Source: JACKCP01 sp034007295
Lineage (GTDB): Bacteria; Desulfobacterota; Desulfobacteria; Desulfobacterales; JACKCP01
Direction: 5' to 3'
Length of the DNA: 48,689 nt
Assembly (NCBI GenBank): GCA_034007295.1
Contig: JAVERC010000025.1
Location: 1-48,689 of the forward strand
Positions 9,019 to 18,161 of the stretch are shown in pieces. How positions within the stretch are numbered: the stretch's first letter is position 1; each line of letters starts with the position of its first letter. The position numbers and the translations under genes are program-made. The notes beneath the pieces were generated by a model. It was not told the origin of the DNA. It saw only the letters and a list, made by a program, of their open reading frames with translations, and did no database searches.

Positions 9019-9735
9019 ATGCATAAAAATTTTGCAAAAATAGAAATTCTTGAAACGGGTGATATTTATTCACCCGTTTTTAATGATATTTACTTTTCTC
9101 CAGCAGGCGGATACATGGAATCTCTCCATGTATTTGCAGAACCAAACAATATCCCCCAAAAATTTTGTTTTAAAAACATTACAAATATTTTTGAAGCCGG
9201 ATTTGGAACAGGTCTTAATTTTTTGCTGACCTTAAAACTTTTTTTGCAGTTTGCACCAAAATCAGCCTGTCTTAATTATACTTCCTTTGAAAAATATCCA
9301 ATTTCACCTGAACACATGGAAGAAATCCATAAATTTTTTATTTACTTAAGGTATGAATCCCTAAATTTTCTAAAGGCTTATTCAAAAATTGATTTTAACA
9401 AAAATTTTACACAAATTTCATTTTTTAACAAAAGAGTTAACCTTAAAATTATATTTGATGATTTAGCTGAAATAAAAAAATATTTATCGGACAAATATTT
9501 TGATGCATGGTATCTTGACGGTTTCAACCCAAAGGAAAACCCTGAAATGTGGAATGAAGGTTTTTTTGAATTTATGGGGAAAAACAGTTTGGATAATGCA
9601 ACATTTTCAACCTTTTCAGCTGCAGGATTTATAAAAAGAGGCCTTTTGAAAAACGGATTTCAGGTTGAAAAAATTAAGGGATTTAACAGAAAAAGAGAAA
9701 TGCTCAAAGGATATAAAACCAAAAATCTTGATTAA
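9019..9735 (+). CDS. mnmD: tRNA 5-methylaminomethyl-2-thiouridine methyltransferase, MnmD-type
   Basis: A 238-residue SAM-dependent methyltransferase corresponding to the N-terminal half of E. coli MnmC, without the FAD-dependent oxidoreductase half. It should complete mnm5 modification of the wobble uridine in tRNAs. The SAM site is FEAGFGTGLNF (58-68). The family motif AWYLDGFNPKENPEMWN and the C-terminal ATFSTFSAAGFIKRGLLKNG / GFNRKREML follow. It starts 2 bp after the UPF0210 stop, so it is probably read by coupling. Confidence 0.88.
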   Translation: MHKNFAKIEILETGDIYSPVFNDIYFSPAGGYMESLHVFAEPNNIPQKFCFKNITNIFEAGFGTGLNFLLTLKLFLQFAPKSACLNYTSFEKYPISPEHMEEIHKFFIYLRYESLNFLKAYSKIDFNKNFTQISFFNKRVNLKIIFDDLAEIKKYLSDKYFDAWYLDGFNPKENPEMWNEGFFEFMGKNSLDNATFSTFSAAGFIKRGLLKNGFQVEKIKGFNRKREMLKGYKTKNLD

Positions 9736-9782
9736 ATATTTTTATTAATTAATATAATCTTCTCAAAAAAGAGTTTTTATTT

Positions 9783-9830
9783 AGTGACTGGCCGAAAACT
9801 AAAATTTTTGTTCAAAAGCTTTTAACTTTA
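9783..9830 (-). repeat. Family-1 repeat, partial copy H in reverse orientation
   Basis: AGTGACTGGCCGAAAAC at 9783-9799 matches the reverse complement of the family-1 right tip (AGTGATTGGCCGAAAAC) at all but one position. The following bases (to about 9830) show only patchy similarity and no opposite tip is recognisable. It is probably a decayed or truncated copy, lying between mnmD and parE. The rest of 9736-9937 holds no gene I can support. Confidence 0.5.
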
Positions 9831-9937
9831 TATTAACTCTTAAAATTTTTGACTGCCTTTTATTTAATTTTATAAGGCTTTTATTATGATTTTAAAAAAA
9901 TGATATTTTACAAAACTAATTACTACTGGATTTTAAA

Positions 9938-11851
9938 GTGAATATATTTGATTTGGAAAAAAACAATGATTCAAAATATCTGGCTGAGGATATTTCAGTT
10001 TTAAAAGGTCTTGATCCTGTAAAAAAAAGACCTGGAATGTATACAGATACTTCAAGTCCAAATCATCTTGCACAGGAGGTGATTGACAACAGTGTTGACG
10101 AGGCAGTTTCCGGATATGCAAAACAGATTTCTGTAGTTGTTCACACAGATAATTCAATTACAGTTTCTGATGACGGAAGAGGAATGCCGGTTGATATTCA
10201 TCCTGAAGAAAAAATTTCAGGGGTTGAATTAATAATGACCAAACTCCATGCAGGAGCAAAATTTTCCCAGAAAATATATAAATACTCCGGCGGTCTTCAC
10301 GGGGTAGGTGTTTCTGTTGTAAATGCTCTTTCAAAACGGCTTGAAATAATCATACAAAGGGATAAAAAAAAATATTCAATTAACTTTGAAAATGGATTTA
10401 AAGTATCAGAACTTGAAATTATTGAAGAAAATATAAAAAAAACAGGCACTTCAATTAAATTTTATCCAAATGAATCTTATTTTGACAACCCATTTTTCAG
10501 CCTCAATTCTTTAAAACATGCCATAAGAGCCAAGGCTATTTTGTGTCCTGGCCTTAAAATGAATTTTTTAAACGAAAAAACAAGTGAATCAATTTCATGG
10601 GTTTATAAAGAAGGTATTAATGAATATTTTGAAAATGAATTAAATGAACTTGACGCAAAAGCTTATCCAGACCCTTGTTTTTATTCAAAATTTATTGAAG
10701 ATGAATTTGAAATGGAAACAGTAATTGGATGGACATTTGAAGATTCTCCAAAAATTTTTGAAAGCTATGTAAACCTTATACCTACACCGCTTGGAGGAAC
10801 CCATGTAAATGGTCTTAGAACAGGACTTTTACATGCTTTAAAAGAATTTTGCGATTTAAGAAACATTATTCCAAAAGGCATCAAGCTTTCCCCTGAAGAT
10901 GTCTGGAAAGACTGCAACTATATTCTTTCATTTAAAATGAATGACCCACAGTTTTCAGGCCAGACAAAGGAAAGACTTTCTTCAAGAAGTGCTGGTTCAA
11001 CTGTTTCGTCTCTAATCAAAGACTCATTCAGTCTTTATCTTAATCAGCATCCGGAAGCCGGAGCATTTATAGCTGAATCTGTTATAGAAAATGCAAGAAA
11101 AAGACTTAATTCAGCAAAAAAAGTGGAAAGAAAAAAATATAAATCAGGACCTGCACTCCCAGGAAAACTTGCAGACTGCACATCACAGGATCCTGATGTA
11201 TCTGAACTTTTTTTGGTAGAAGGTGATTCAGCCGGAGGTTCGGCCAAACAGGCTAGAGACAGAAACAATCAGGCAATAATGCCGTTAAGAGGAAAAATTT
11301 TAAACACCTGGGAAGTTGAATCAGCAGATGTAACAAGCTCAAAGGAAATAAATGACATTTCAATTGCAATTGGAGTTGAGCCTGGTTCAAATGATATTTC
11401 AGGATTAAGATACGGTAAAATCTGTATTCTTGCAGATGCTGACTCAGACGGACTTCATATTGCAACCCTTATTGCAGCTCTTTTTATTAAACATTTTACA
11501 GAGGTTGTTGAAAAAGGTCATCTTTATCTTGCAGTTCCTCCCCTTTACAGAATTGATATTGGAAAAGAAACCCATTATGCAATAGATAAATCAGAAAAAG
11601 ATCTGATTTTAAAAAAGCATAAAAATTCTCAAAAAAAAATTTCAATTGTAAGATTCAAGGGACTTGGAGAAATGAACCCTCCACAATTAAGGGAAACTAC
11701 AATGGAGTCTTCAACAAGAAAACTTGTACAGCTAACACTTCCAGACGATGATAAACTGCTGGATATAATGGACATGCTTTTATCTAAAAAAAGAGCAAAA
11801 GACAGAAAAAACTGGCTTTCCGAAAAAGGAGATCAGACTGAGGCCTTATGA
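9938..11851 (+). CDS. parE: DNA topoisomerase IV subunit B
   Basis: A 637-residue ATPase subunit of topoisomerase IV, which decatenates daughter chromosomes. It has a GHKL ATPase domain (EVIDNSVDEAV at 47-57, GLHGVGVSVVNAL), a transducer, and a TOPRIM domain with E428 in EGDSAGGSAKQARDR and D500/D502/D504 in ADADSDG. IMPLRGKILNTWEV, ISIAIGVEP and LRYGKICILADAD are closer to ParE than GyrB, and the length matches ParE. The start is GTG 9938 with only a weak upstream site (GGAT). It overlaps parC by 4 bp (ATGA), as expected for a stoichiometric pair. Confidence 0.93.
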   Translation: MNIFDLEKNNDSKYLAEDISVLKGLDPVKKRPGMYTDTSSPNHLAQEVIDNSVDEAVSGYAKQISVVVHTDNSITVSDDGRGMPVDIHPEEKISGVELIMTKLHAGAKFSQKIYKYSGGLHGVGVSVVNALSKRLEIIIQRDKKKYSINFENGFKVSELEIIEENIKKTGTSIKFYPNESYFDNPFFSLNSLKHAIRAKAILCPGLKMNFLNEKTSESISWVYKEGINEYFENELNELDAKAYPDPCFYSKFIEDEFEMETVIGWTFEDSPKIFESYVNLIPTPLGGTHVNGLRTGLLHALKEFCDLRNIIPKGIKLSPEDVWKDCNYILSFKMNDPQFSGQTKERLSSRSAGSTVSSLIKDSFSLYLNQHPEAGAFIAESVIENARKRLNSAKKVERKKYKSGPALPGKLADCTSQDPDVSELFLVEGDSAGGSAKQARDRNNQAIMPLRGKILNTWEVESADVTSSKEINDISIAIGVEPGSNDISGLRYGKICILADADSDGLHIATLIAALFIKHFTEVVEKGHLYLAVPPLYRIDIGKETHYAIDKSEKDLILKKHKNSQKKISIVRFKGLGEMNPPQLRETTMESSTRKLVQLTLPDDDKLLDIMDMLLSKKRAKDRKNWLSEKGDQTEAL

Positions 11852-14091
11852 ATAAAGATATAATGAATGAAGAAAAAAGACCTGTCATAGAATTTGCTGA
11901 AGAAGCATATCTTGAGTATGCAATGTATGTAATAATGGACAGAGCTCTCCCAAAAATTTCAGACGGATTAAAGCCGGTTCAAAGAAGAATTGTTTACGCA
12001 ATGAGTGAGCTTGGGCTTTCACATGCATCCACATACAAAAAATCTGCAAGAACTGTTGGAGATGTTCTTGGAAAATTTCATCCCCATGGAGACAGTGCCT
12101 GCTATGAGGCAATGGTTCATCTTGCACAGCCATTTTCCATTAGATATCCTCTTATTGACGGGCAAGGCAACTGGGGTTCCCAGGACGATCCAAAATCATT
12201 TGCAGCAATGAGATATACAGAATCAAAAATGACAAAATATTCTTCTGTTCTTTTGTCTGAGCTTTCCCTTGGAACTGTTGACTGGGGTCCAAACTTTGAC
12301 GGAACTTTAAAAGAACCCCTTGTTCTGCCGGCAAGGCTTCCAAATATAATTATAAACGGATCTTCAGGAATAGCTGTTGGAATGTCAACTGACATTCCAT
12401 CACACAATCTGACTGAGTCAGCAGATGCAGCTGTAAAACTTCTGGACAATCCTGATACAAGCCTTGAAGAACTTATGGAAATAATAAAAGGACCTGATTT
12501 TGCCTGCAAAGGAGAAATAATTACTCCAAAAAATGATATTTTGGATATCTATAAATCAGGTACTGGAACAATAAAAGTAAGGGGCACATACAGAATTGAA
12601 AATGGTGATATAATTATTGATTCAATTCCTCCCCATGTTTCTGTATCAAAGCTCATTGAAGACATTGCAGCTCAGATGAATGACAAAAAACTTCCCATGG
12701 TAAGCGATTTAAGGGATGAATCAGACCATGAAGACCCTTTAAGAATTGTTATTACGCCAAAGTCAAAACAAACTGACATAGTTCAGCTCATGGATCATAT
12801 TTTTGCAACAACAGAACTTGAAAAAACCCACAGAATAAATTTCAATTATATTGGAAACGACAACAAGCCAAAAGTCTCTGGAATAAAAGAACTTTTAAAC
12901 GAATGGCTTGAGTTTAGAAAAAAAACTGTAACAAGAAGGCTTGAATCAAGACTTGAAAAAATTAATGAAAGACTTCACATACTTGAAGGTCTTAAGATTG
13001 CATATCTTGATCTTGATGAAGTCATAAGAATAGTAAGGGAAGAAAACAACCCCAAAAAAGAACTTATGAAAAAATTCTTCCTTTCAGAAATTCAGGCTGA
13101 AGCAATATTAAATACAAAACTCAGATCCCTTGCAAAACTTGAGGAAGAAAAAATACTTATTGAATTAGATAAACTCAATAAGGAAAAAAATGAAATTGAG
13201 CTTACTTTAAATGATTATAATCTTTTAAAAAAATTGATAAAAAAAGAAATAAAAGAAGCAAAAAAAGAATTTGGAGATGAAAGAAGAACAAAAATTGTTG
13301 AAAAAAAAGAAGCAAAGCCTCTTCCAAAAAGGGAAATTATTCAGTCTGAGCCTGTAACTATTGTACTTTCAGAGCAAAACTGGATAAGAGCAGCCAAGGG
13401 CCATGAAATTGATCCCCTTTCTCTTTCATACAAATCAGGTGATAATTTCAAATTTTTAAGCCTTACAAAAAATACATACAAATCTGTATTTATGGACAGC
13501 GAAGGCAAAACCTATTCCCTTGACAACCATGAACTTCCAGGTGCTAGAAGCTATGGGGAGCCATTAAGCTCAAAACTAAACCTTTTTGACCAGATAAATA
13601 TTGTTTCAATGATTTCTTCTGAACCACAGAAAAAATATATTTTTGCAAGCGATTCAGGTTATGGCTTTATTTCTGAAATTTCCAATGCATTTTCAAAAAA
13701 TAAAAAAGGAAAAAATTTTCTAAGTGTTCCAAATAACTCTCTTCCACTTCAGCCTGTTGAAATTGAAAATATTGAAGAACAGATGATTGCAGCAGTTACT
13801 CTTGAAGGACGCCTTCTTATTTTCCAGGCAAAGGAACTTCCAGAACTTGCAAAAGGCAAAGGAAACCAGATCATAAGAATTCCAAAAAAAGATTTTGATG
13901 AAAACAAAGATAAACTGATAATTCTGCATCTTTTGGAAAAAGACTTAGGACTTGTTATACATTCAGGGAAACGTGTTTTAAATATCACTACAAATATGAT
14001 TGTAGATTTTATTGGTAAACGGGGAAACAGAGGAAAAATTTTACCAAGAGGATTTAGAAAAGTTCAAAAACTTGAAAATAAAGAATCATAA
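11848..14091 (+). CDS. parC: DNA topoisomerase IV subunit A
   Basis: A 747-residue breakage-reunion subunit. The catalytic tyrosine is Y123 in AAMRYTES. The quinolone-determining region HPHGDSACYEAM carries S83 and E87, equivalent to E. coli ParC S80 and E84, i.e. the unmutated form. A coiled-coil arm follows (about 350-460), and the C-terminal domain is consistent with ParC rather than GyrA: there is no clear GyrA box, and the length is close to E. coli ParC (752). Translationally coupled to parE through ATGA. Confidence 0.93.
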   Translation: MNKDIMNEEKRPVIEFAEEAYLEYAMYVIMDRALPKISDGLKPVQRRIVYAMSELGLSHASTYKKSARTVGDVLGKFHPHGDSACYEAMVHLAQPFSIRYPLIDGQGNWGSQDDPKSFAAMRYTESKMTKYSSVLLSELSLGTVDWGPNFDGTLKEPLVLPARLPNIIINGSSGIAVGMSTDIPSHNLTESADAAVKLLDNPDTSLEELMEIIKGPDFACKGEIITPKNDILDIYKSGTGTIKVRGTYRIENGDIIIDSIPPHVSVSKLIEDIAAQMNDKKLPMVSDLRDESDHEDPLRIVITPKSKQTDIVQLMDHIFATTELEKTHRINFNYIGNDNKPKVSGIKELLNEWLEFRKKTVTRRLESRLEKINERLHILEGLKIAYLDLDEVIRIVREENNPKKELMKKFFLSEIQAEAILNTKLRSLAKLEEEKILIELDKLNKEKNEIELTLNDYNLLKKLIKKEIKEAKKEFGDERRTKIVEKKEAKPLPKREIIQSEPVTIVLSEQNWIRAAKGHEIDPLSLSYKSGDNFKFLSLTKNTYKSVFMDSEGKTYSLDNHELPGARSYGEPLSSKLNLFDQINIVSMISSEPQKKYIFASDSGYGFISEISNAFSKNKKGKNFLSVPNNSLPLQPVEIENIEEQMIAAVTLEGRLLIFQAKELPELAKGKGNQIIRIPKKDFDENKDKLIILHLLEKDLGLVIHSGKRVLNITTNMIVDFIGKRGNRGKILPRGFRKVQKLENKES

Positions 14092-14196
14092 TATAAGATT
14101 TAATGACAAAAAAAAATTTTTTTGATTTAATTAAAAACTGAGATTAAAAAATTTTAAATTTATTTTGAAGTGTTCCATGAAAGGATTTTTAATTCT

Positions 14197-16488
14197 ATGT
14201 CAGACAAACTGGAAGGTAAAATTACCGGTATAAACCTTACAAATTTTCTCCAGATAGTTCAGATGGAAAAACCTACAGTTACCCTGCTTGTTGCAACAGG
14301 CAATAAAAAAGGATCACTTTATATAGAAAATGGTGAAATTATAGATGCTGACACAAAAACAGGTTTAAAGCATCTTGACGCTGCCTATGAAATCATTTCC
14401 TGGGACAATTCTTCAATAGAACTAAAAAAAAACATGCCCATTACTGAGAGGATAATAAAAATGCCTCTCATGAATATTTTGATGGAAGCTTTAAGACTAA
14501 AAGACGAAAAACCTAAGACAGAAGAAGAGGAATTTGATGATCTAGAAATATCAGTTGAAGAAGACGAAGAACAATCTGATGATCTAACTTCAAAAGAAGA
14601 GTCTCAGGATCAAATACTTGAGGAAATAAATTTCCAAGATTCTAATGAATCCTTTAACAATATTGATGAAATCACTTTTACTCAGGAAAGCTTCCCAAAA
14701 ACTCATGATAATCTTTCTCTAAATACCAATAATTTAGACAACAAATCTAATCTGCATGAAAATAAGCATAAACTTTCTGAGACTGAAAACACTCTTGAAA
14801 AATATGACCTGAGGGCAGATATAACCCCGCCTATTAGTAATGTCAGAGATTTTACAGACTATATTGATTTATCAAAACCTGAAAATAAAAAAAATATAGA
14901 TGGTGAAATCAAAAAACCTTCTATTGAAGATTTTATTGAAAAAAAAGACCCAACAAAAAGAATCATCTTAATTTCAACTTTAGTACTTCTTTTAATTACA
15001 TCTTTTGCTGCAGGAAGTTATTTTTATCTTCATAACAAAAAAATAAAAACTGAATACAATAATCTTTTAACAAATCTAGAAAAAATGGATTATGAAGACC
15101 AAAAAATAAATTTATTAAAAAAATTCATATCTTCATATCCAAAATCAGACTATGCAAAAAAAGCTCAAAGCAATCTTGATTCAATTTTAAAACGCACACA
15201 AAAAGAATCATTTGAACTGATGTCTGAAAAAATAAAAAAACTTCCAATTGACAAAAATTATGAGGAAAGAGCAAAAAGATATTATGATAATTTTTTGCAA
15301 AGATTTCCAGAAGGCCAATATTCTCAAAAAGCCAAATCCGAACTCGAAAAAATCCCTGACTTAATAAGACAGTATGAATTAGAGCAAATACAACAAATCC
15401 CTGAATCAAGTACAAATAAAAAAATAGAAGAAATAAAAAAATTCAAATTAAAATACCCTGGGATAAATTTGGATGAAATTAATGAAATGGAAATAAAACT
15501 AGGGACTTATTTTTTTAAAACTTTAGAAATTCAAATTCAAAATGTTAATTCTTTGGGTGATTTTGAATCTGTAAAAAATAAAATAAATTCATTTAAAGAA
15601 ATTTTTCCAAATCATCCGGATAATTATAAAACATCCAGGCTTCTAAAAAAGCTTGAAGATGACAAGTGGTCAAAAGCACTTTTAAATACTGCAAAAAACC
15701 AATCCAATTCCATTGAAGAAGAAAAACAATTTCTTAAAAATTATATTAAATCCTACGATAAATACATCCTTGTAAGTGCAGCAAATGAAAGAATTAGAGA
15801 AATAGACCAAATTTTAAATGAAAAAGAAAAATTTGATAATCTAATGTCCTATGCTTCAAACTCCAGCTATTCTTATTCTAACAGAATAAATAGATTAAAG
15901 GCTTATGTCCATTCTGATATTCCAAATGACTACAAAAATAAAGCCAATATTATGATAGAAAAACTTCAAAATGACTATTCATCTCAATTTACAAAATCAA
16001 AACCTGCTGAAACTGAAAAAGAAGTCGTAAAAATTAAGGCTAAAGACATAAATGAGATGCTTAAAGATGCTTCATCAAAAGCTGAATCTGCTGCACAAAA
16101 AATTTCAGACTCATCAAGATTTTTCAGACATGGAACATTCAGCTTTAAAGATAATTTAACAGGAAAAACCTGGCTTTTGCTTGACTCAGATGATTTTTCA
16201 GACAAAGACTGCTTTTATTTTAAAGATGCCCTGGAAACAGCTAAAAAAATTAATATTGACGGATATTCAGACTGGAGGCTTCCATCGGAGCAGGAACTTT
16301 TAAGTCTTTTTAAAAACAAACCTTTTTTCCCAATTGAAAAAAACAAATGGTACTGGTCAAATGATATATTTGAAAAAGGTTTTAATACTTACTCGGCCGT
16401 AATAACAGGTACACAAACTGAAGAAAGGGAAAAACTAAGCAAAAATATTTTTACAGATTGTGGAATCTTCAAAGCTGTCAGACCATAA
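14197..16488 (+). CDS. DUF4388 (PATAN-like) - TM - helical repeats - DUF1566 protein
   Basis: A 763-residue single-pass membrane protein. The N-terminal DUF4388/PATAN-like domain (about 3-90: LEGKITGINLTNFLQIVQME, GSLYIENGEIIDADT) is followed by an acidic low-complexity linker (100-245), one TM segment (255-278), about six helical repeats resembling TPR/YbgF units (LKKFISSYPKSDYAKKAQ, YDNFLQRFPEGQYSQKAK), and a C-terminal DUF1566/Lcl-C domain (about 645-760; LTGKTWLLLDSDD, DGYSDWRLPSEQELLSLF). The N-terminus should be cytoplasmic and the repeats plus DUF1566 periplasmic. Start: ATG 14197, preceded by GAAAGGA and directly in front of the domain, is preferred over an in-frame GTG at 14170. Function unknown; a signalling or adhesion role is inference. 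Confidence 0.82.
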   Translation: MSDKLEGKITGINLTNFLQIVQMEKPTVTLLVATGNKKGSLYIENGEIIDADTKTGLKHLDAAYEIISWDNSSIELKKNMPITERIIKMPLMNILMEALRLKDEKPKTEEEEFDDLEISVEEDEEQSDDLTSKEESQDQILEEINFQDSNESFNNIDEITFTQESFPKTHDNLSLNTNNLDNKSNLHENKHKLSETENTLEKYDLRADITPPISNVRDFTDYIDLSKPENKKNIDGEIKKPSIEDFIEKKDPTKRIILISTLVLLLITSFAAGSYFYLHNKKIKTEYNNLLTNLEKMDYEDQKINLLKKFISSYPKSDYAKKAQSNLDSILKRTQKESFELMSEKIKKLPIDKNYEERAKRYYDNFLQRFPEGQYSQKAKSELEKIPDLIRQYELEQIQQIPESSTNKKIEEIKKFKLKYPGINLDEINEMEIKLGTYFFKTLEIQIQNVNSLGDFESVKNKINSFKEIFPNHPDNYKTSRLLKKLEDDKWSKALLNTAKNQSNSIEEEKQFLKNYIKSYDKYILVSAANERIREIDQILNEKEKFDNLMSYASNSSYSYSNRINRLKAYVHSDIPNDYKNKANIMIEKLQNDYSSQFTKSKPAETEKEVVKIKAKDINEMLKDASSKAESAAQKISDSSRFFRHGTFSFKDNLTGKTWLLLDSDDFSDKDCFYFKDALETAKKINIDGYSDWRLPSEQELLSLFKNKPFFPIEKNKWYWSNDIFEKGFNTYSAVITGTQTEEREKLSKNIFTDCGIFKAVRP

Positions 16489-16490
16489 AT

Positions 16491-17207
16491 ATGAAAAATC
16501 TTATTAAAGCTAAAAACCACATATATTCTTTAAAAGATAAAAAAACTGAAGAAACCATAAAAAAATTTTTTAAAACTAAAAAAGGAACATATGGAGAAAA
16601 TGACATTTTTCTTGGCATAAAAGTACCTGATTTAAGAAAACTTCATAAAAAATTTCCTTTAAATATTGAAGAAACCCAAATTCTTTTAAAATCAAAATTC
16701 CATGAAGAAAGATTTTTTGCACTTATAAATCTCATAAGACTTTATGAAAAAGCTGGCCATGAAAAAAAATCTTTTATTGCAGAAAAAATTTATCTTAAAA
16801 ATACTAAATACATAAACAGCTGGGATTTAACAGATGTTTCAGCACCAAGAATATCAGGCCATTATTTTTTATTTGAAAACCATGAAAATATAAATACTTT
16901 AAAAAAAATGGCTTCCTCCAAATATTTGTTTGACAGAAGAATAGCAATTGTATCCTCTCTTTATTTCATAAAACACAATAATCTTGATTTTGGTCTTGAA
17001 ATCAGTGAAATTCTTTTAGAAGACCATGAAGATCTGATTAATAAGGCAGTGGGATGGATACTAAGGGAAACAGGCAAAAAAGACGAAGCTATACTTATAG
17101 ATTTTTTAAAAAAGCACTACAAATATTTAAAAAGAGTAACTTTAAGATATGCCATTGAAAAATTTGAAAAAAACAAAAGAAATGAATTTCTTAAAGGTAA
17201 TTTTTAA
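16491..17207 (+). CDS. DNA alkylation repair protein, AlkD-like
   Basis: A 238-residue HEAT-like-repeat DNA glycosylase of the AlkD family, which excises alkylated bases. The conserved active-site pattern is visible: NSWDLTD with W111 and D115, and W189 in AVGWILRET. These correspond to the W/D/W set described for Bacillus AlkD. The ATG at 16491, 2 bp after the previous stop, is preferred because upstream in-frame codons lie inside the previous gene. No strong SD is seen, so coupling to the upstream gene is likely. Its end overlaps the next gene by 26 bp. Confidence 0.88.
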   Translation: MKNLIKAKNHIYSLKDKKTEETIKKFFKTKKGTYGENDIFLGIKVPDLRKLHKKFPLNIEETQILLKSKFHEERFFALINLIRLYEKAGHEKKSFIAEKIYLKNTKYINSWDLTDVSAPRISGHYFLFENHENINTLKKMASSKYLFDRRIAIVSSLYFIKHNNLDFGLEISEILLEDHEDLINKAVGWILRETGKKDEAILIDFLKKHYKYLKRVTLRYAIEKFEKNKRNEFLKGNF

Positions 17208-17703
17208 CTTTATATTTGTATTTGTTTTATTTACTTATCCTGTATACTGCTCTGAATTAATATATTTTGCTTCTGTTGAAGAAAAAATCCAAAACGGGAA
17301 AACACAATCCCTTAAACTTTACTTAAACCCTGTAAAAAAAGCACTTACCAACGATAAATTCAATATTTATTATTGGAATCTTGTAATCGAAAGACTTCCT
17401 GATCAAAAAAAACTCATAGAAAAAGGAATTAAAATTTTTTTAATTAAAAACGGGAAACTTTCAATAAAATCATACTCAAAAAAAAATAATTTTAATTTTG
17501 AGGATACAATAACTGCATATTTTGAAGGCTATTTCAAAAACAATGTAGAAATTATAAAAATTGAAAATATTGTTAATTCCTCAAAAAAAAGGGTATACTT
17601 CAAAGGTTTGTTTGCTCCGCTTTCATATCCTGACAACTGGAGCAGAATAATTTTAAAAAATAAAATCAAGTCAGATATAAATTATTTTAAATCATTTTTT
17701 TAG
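17182..17703 (+). CDS. Hypothetical secreted protein, 173 aa
   Basis: No family recognised. The N-terminus MNFLKVIFNFIFVFVLFTYP is a signal peptide. The following VYCSE could place a cysteine near the cleavage site, but it is a poor lipobox, so I do not call a lipoprotein. The mature part is basic and rich in beta strands. The ATG at 17182 is chosen because it starts the signal peptide and has AAAGA upstream; an in-frame codon at 17149 would add 11 residues in front of it. It overlaps the AlkD-like gene by 26 bp and precedes dtd by 14 bp, so it is part of a tight operon. Confidence 0.7.
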   Translation: MNFLKVIFNFIFVFVLFTYPVYCSELIYFASVEEKIQNGKTQSLKLYLNPVKKALTNDKFNIYYWNLVIERLPDQKKLIEKGIKIFLIKNGKLSIKSYSKKNNFNFEDTITAYFEGYFKNNVEIIKIENIVNSSKKRVYFKGLFAPLSYPDNWSRIILKNKIKSDINYFKSFF

Positions 17704-17717
17704 TTAAAGGTTTTTAA

Positions 17718-18161
17718 ATGAAAGCTGTAATTCAAAGAACAGATTATGCAAAAGTTGAAGTAGAAAATAATATAACAGGCCAAATTAAAAAAGGACTTCT
17801 TGTTTTACTTGGAGTTACACATGAAGACAGCGAAAAAGAAGCAGATTACCTTGCTGACAAAATAATAAATCTAAGAATTTTTCCAGATTCAGAAGACAAA
17901 ATGAACCTAAGCCTTCTAGATATTAAAGGAGAAATTCTTGTTGTATCCCAGTTTACATTGTATGCAGACACAAAAAAAGGCAGAAGACCCTCTTTTATTA
18001 AAGCAGCAAAACCTGAAAAGGCAAACTACCTTTATGAATATTTTGTAAAAATATTAAATGAAAAAGGACTTGAGCCAAAAACAGGAAAATTTCAGGAAAT
18101 GATGAATGTTTCCCTTTTAAACAGCGGACCCGTAACTATAATTATTGATACAAATGAATAA
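17718..18161 (+). CDS. dtd: D-aminoacyl-tRNA deacylase
   Basis: A 147-residue DTD1-type enzyme that removes D-amino acids from mischarged tRNA. Diagnostic motifs are SQFTLYADTKKGRRPSF (from 77) and NSGPVT (135-140), the cross-subunit GP motif. Length is normal. Start ATG 17718 has AAAGG upstream. The last bases overlap the start of the carboxypeptidase gene. Confidence 0.95.
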   Translation: MKAVIQRTDYAKVEVENNITGQIKKGLLVLLGVTHEDSEKEADYLADKIINLRIFPDSEDKMNLSLLDIKGEILVVSQFTLYADTKKGRRPSFIKAAKPEKANYLYEYFVKILNEKGLEPKTGKFQEMMNVSLLNSGPVTIIIDTNE

